A stretch of DNA of 6,798 bases. Source: UBA1672 sp964352375. GTDB lineage: Bacteria; Pseudomonadota; Alphaproteobacteria; Micavibrionales; Micavibrionaceae. Below the pieces are notes generated by a model. The model did not search any database, was not told the DNA's origin, and saw nothing but the letters and a program-made list of their open reading frames with translations. Positions 5,680 to 6,798 of this stretch are shown piece by piece; the first letter of the stretch is position 1, and each line of letters starts with the position of its first letter. The translations under genes and the position numbers were made by a program. The stretch covers positions 1-6,798 of the forward strand of contig CAYGSA010000091.1 in the NCBI GenBank assembly GCA_964352375.1. Reading direction: 5' to 3'.

Positions 5680-6120
5680 ATGGTTGCGAAAACAGAACAT
5701 AGAATGCGCTCAAGCTGCCCGATTGCTTGCTCGCTTGACATACTGGGAGACCACTGGAATCTGTTGATTATCCGCAGCTTAATGTTTGCGGGGCTTCATG
5801 AGTACAAAGACATGCTCAAAATGCCGGAGCAAATTTCAAGCAGCATCTTATCTGATCGGCTAAAGAAACTGGAAGCATATGGGATCATCTCATCTATTCC
5901 GCACCCTGATAGCGGAAAGCGTAAACTGTATTATCTGCTGCCTATGGGCAAAGACCTCATCCATGTCATGCTTCAGCTCGTATTGTGGGGGGAAGCCCAT
6001 TTAGGCGAGTGGGTCAATTTCCCGCCCGAAATACTCAAGCTGATTAAAGAATCACCTGATGCATTCAAATCCCATACGCTCAAACAGCTTCAGGATTGGG
6101 AAGATGAATATCTGAAGTAA
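5680..6120 (+). CDS. HxlR-family winged-helix transcriptional regulator
   Basis: 146 residues. The N-terminal SSCPIACSLDILGDHWNLLIIRSLMFAG (11-38) is the classic HxlR opening; a recognition-helix region ISSSILSDRLKKLEAYGII (52-70) and a wing around HPDSGKRKLYYLLPMGKDL (75-93) follow. The last 40 residues form the usual C-terminal dimer helices, with a somewhat long acidic end. C13 matches the N-terminal redox cysteine used by sensors such as YodB and HypR; C17 is a second candidate. It is divergent from the four-gene operon with a dyad between them, so it most likely represses itself and that operon until an electrophile or oxidant modifies the cysteine. The ATG at 5680 gives the family N-terminus; no strong Shine-Dalgarno is present. 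The inducer is unknown. Confidence 0.93.
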   Translation: MVAKTEHRMRSSCPIACSLDILGDHWNLLIIRSLMFAGLHEYKDMLKMPEQISSSILSDRLKKLEAYGIISSIPHPDSGKRKLYYLLPMGKDLIHVMLQLVLWGEAHLGEWVNFPPEILKLIKESPDAFKSHTLKQLQDWEDEYLK

Positions 6121-6221
6121 TATAAAAAACCGCAACACAGTATGTTTGAGCTCTTTGTGGTGTAAGTTACGGCCTGTTCAGACGCAGATGCGCGGTATAT
6201 AGATTGAAGCACTAGAAAAGA

Positions 6222-6362
6222 TTAAGCGGCAACACTTATTGGTTGCCAGATATACTGTTTGCCCATTGGAATAGGTGGATGTTCGAAGAGATCGTTACAG
6301 GCTTGAAACTCCTCAAGAAAGCTGTCAGAAAAGTTCGAACTCAGTCCGTTACCGACCACCAG
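6222..6362 (-). repeat. Copy 2 of the two-copy sequence
   Basis: Direct-repeat partner of 2784-2924: same orientation, same 141-nt length, gap-free in the minus-strand frame, best conserved over 6323-6361. Together the copies bracket the regulator/oxidoreductase cluster. At its right end this copy joins directly to the palindromic block, which copy 1 lacks. Confidence 0.55.
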
Positions 6363-6464
6363 CCTGCGCTCTATGAGCTTCGGCTCGGCAAGCCATTGCC
6401 GAGAAAAGCGAATAGCAAAGCGGAGGCTGTCGCGCCATAGTTGCGTAGCAACGTAGGCGGGCAT
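6222..6464 (-). CDS. Doubtful 80-codon reading frame spanning a palindromic block and repeat copy 2
   Basis: The ATG at 6464 opens 80 codons. The first 33 or so (MPAYVATQLWRDSLRF...LIERR) are encoded by two strong palindromes (6360-6459), and the last 46 (LVVGNGLSSNFSD...ISVAA) are the counterpart of 2784-2924. Several aligned residues use different codons in the two copies: the SVAA end is TCG GTA GCG GCG in one and AGT GTT GCC GCT in the other, with further synonymous changes at L, E and S. That favours a once-translated sequence over a plain DNA repeat. Against this, frames across palindromic repeats are often spurious, no good ribosome binding site is visible, and I recognise no family. 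Treat it as possibly coding, possibly a remnant. Confidence 0.3.
   Translation of the reverse strand: MPAYVATQLWRDSLRFAIRFSRQWLAEPKLIERRLVVGNGLSSNFSDSFLEEFQACNDLFEHPPIPMGKQYIWQPISVAA
6360..6429. repeat. Long multi-segment palindrome (extended hairpin)
   Basis: Successive paired blocks nest around one loop: CAGCCT/AGGCTG (6360-6365 with 6424-6429), CGCT/AGCG (6367-6370 with 6419-6422), CTAT/ATAG (6371-6374 with 6412-6415), GCTT/AAGC (6377-6380 with 6406-6409), and a perfect 8-bp CTCGGCAA/TTGCCGAG (6384-6391 with 6396-6403) closing on GCCA. This resembles dispersed palindromic elements that accumulate next to genes. It is not followed by a T-tract, so it is a poor intrinsic terminator. Confidence 0.75.
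6433..6459. repeat. Second short palindrome next to the long hairpin
   Basis: CGCC (6433-6436) pairs with GGCG (6456-6459), and TTGC-GTA-GCAA (6441-6451) forms the tip. It lies between the long palindrome and the GIY-YIG start codon at 6476 and is probably part of the same repeat unit. Confidence 0.6.
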
Positions 6465-6475
6465 TACAGATAAGC

Positions 6476-6715
6476 ATGAAATATGTTTATATCCTCAATA
6501 GCATTGCTTTTTCGGATCGCTATTACACGGGCGTGACTGATGACCTAAGGGCGCGTCTGGAAAAACACAACGCCAAAGAAGTTCTGCACACATCAAAATA
6601 TGCTCCTTGGAAGCTGAAAACCTATATCGCCTTCTCAGATGAAAAACAGGCATTTGAATTTGAGAAATATCTTGAAACAGCTTCAGGCCGTGCCTTTGCA
6701 AAGAAGAGGCTTTAA
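6476..6715 (+). CDS. Small GIY-YIG domain nuclease (UvrC-N/URI type)
   Basis: 79 residues consisting of a single GIY-YIG domain. YVYIL (3-7) replaces GIY and YYTGVT (16-21) replaces YIG. R25/R27 and H31-N32 follow in LRARLEKHN, the middle has SKYAPWKL, and the metal-binding glutamate is probably E63 in FEFEKYLE before the usual GRAFAKKRL end. The family includes stand-alone proteins like YhbQ/YazA that cleave DNA, with poorly known roles. Length is complete for the group and the catalytic set appears intact. The ATG at 6476 has only a weak purine-rich site upstream. It sits 16 nt after a palindromic block and ends 7 nt before the convergent flavin reductase stop. Confidence 0.92.
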   Translation: MKYVYILNSIAFSDRYYTGVTDDLRARLEKHNAKEVLHTSKYAPWKLKTYIAFSDEKQAFEFEKYLETASGRAFAKKRL

Positions 6716-6722
6716 GGGCGGA

Positions 6723-6798
6723 TTACTTCCCTGCTTTTGCGAGTTTGGGCTCGGAACTTTGTTCCTGCTGGTCAAGAAAGGGATAATCAGTATATCCC
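6723..6798 (-). CDS. C-terminal end of a NemA-like old yellow enzyme (alkene reductase), partial
   Basis: The minus strand is open from the right edge to a TAA at 6723-6725. Its last 24 residues begin GYTDYPFLDQ and end in a charged AKAGK tail. 'GYTDYP' is the characteristic C-terminus of FMN-dependent old yellow enzymes of the NemA (N-ethylmaleimide reductase) type, which reduce activated alkenes and other electrophiles with NADPH. Only a short tail is visible, so the assignment rests on this motif. The gene converges on the GIY-YIG gene with a 7-nt gap. Confidence 0.68.
   Translation of the reverse strand, partial: GYTDYPFLDQQEQSSEPKLAKAGK

Noticed and set aside
6130..6165. Imperfect hairpin after the HxlR gene as a terminator
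   Set aside because: The pairing needs mismatches and a wobble, and no T-run follows.

Overview
This looks like a bacterial chromosome segment, probably from a proteobacterium. The grounds are a lambdoid/Mu-type minor tail protein, an Ec67-like retron, an HxlR-controlled oxidoreductase operon and the end of a NemA-type old yellow enzyme. Nothing seen here fixes a genus. Base composition changes visibly along the window: the tail gene on the left is clearly GC-rich, the retron is A-rich, and the remainder is intermediate.

Left (1-510, minus): the N-terminal 170 codons of a prophage minor tail protein Z-like gene that runs off the left edge. The head genes expected upstream of a tail Z gene are absent. 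A retron starts 46 nt from its start codon instead, facing the other way, so the retron is either prophage cargo or marks a prophage boundary.

Retron unit (about 523-2777, plus): a promoter, an msr-msd RNA bounded by a perfect 14-nt a1/a2 inverted repeat, and a 593-residue reverse transcriptase with a C-terminal TOPRIM domain. Both the protein and the msr resemble E. coli retron Ec67 (Eco2). A 75-residue protein of unknown function follows 48 nt downstream. Its ribosome binding site sits inside a small hairpin. The RNA and RT-TOPRIM should form a self-contained anti-phage toxin/antitoxin-like system; the small protein is a candidate extra component.

Middle (2925-5562, minus): a tightly packed four-gene operon. 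In transcription order it encodes two uncharacterised membrane proteins, a DltE-like short-chain dehydrogenase and a TIGR01777-type NAD(P)-binding epimerase-like protein. The divergent plus-strand gene at 5680-6120 encodes an HxlR-type regulator. The spacer holds overlapping divergent promoters inside a 13-bp imperfect inverted repeat, the likely operator. An HxlR regulator with an N-terminal cysteine, two NAD(P)-type oxidoreductases and a nearby old yellow enzyme suggest a response to reactive electrophiles or redox stress; this is inference.

Right (6222-6798): a minus-strand reading frame over a strongly palindromic block, a complete small GIY-YIG nuclease gene (plus), and 7 nt later the C-terminal end of a NemA-like flavin reductase (minus, runs off the right edge). 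The reading frame at 6222-6362 has a gap-free diverged copy at 2784-2924, immediately behind the epimerase stop. The two copies flank the regulator/oxidoreductase cluster as direct repeats and are the least explained feature of the window.
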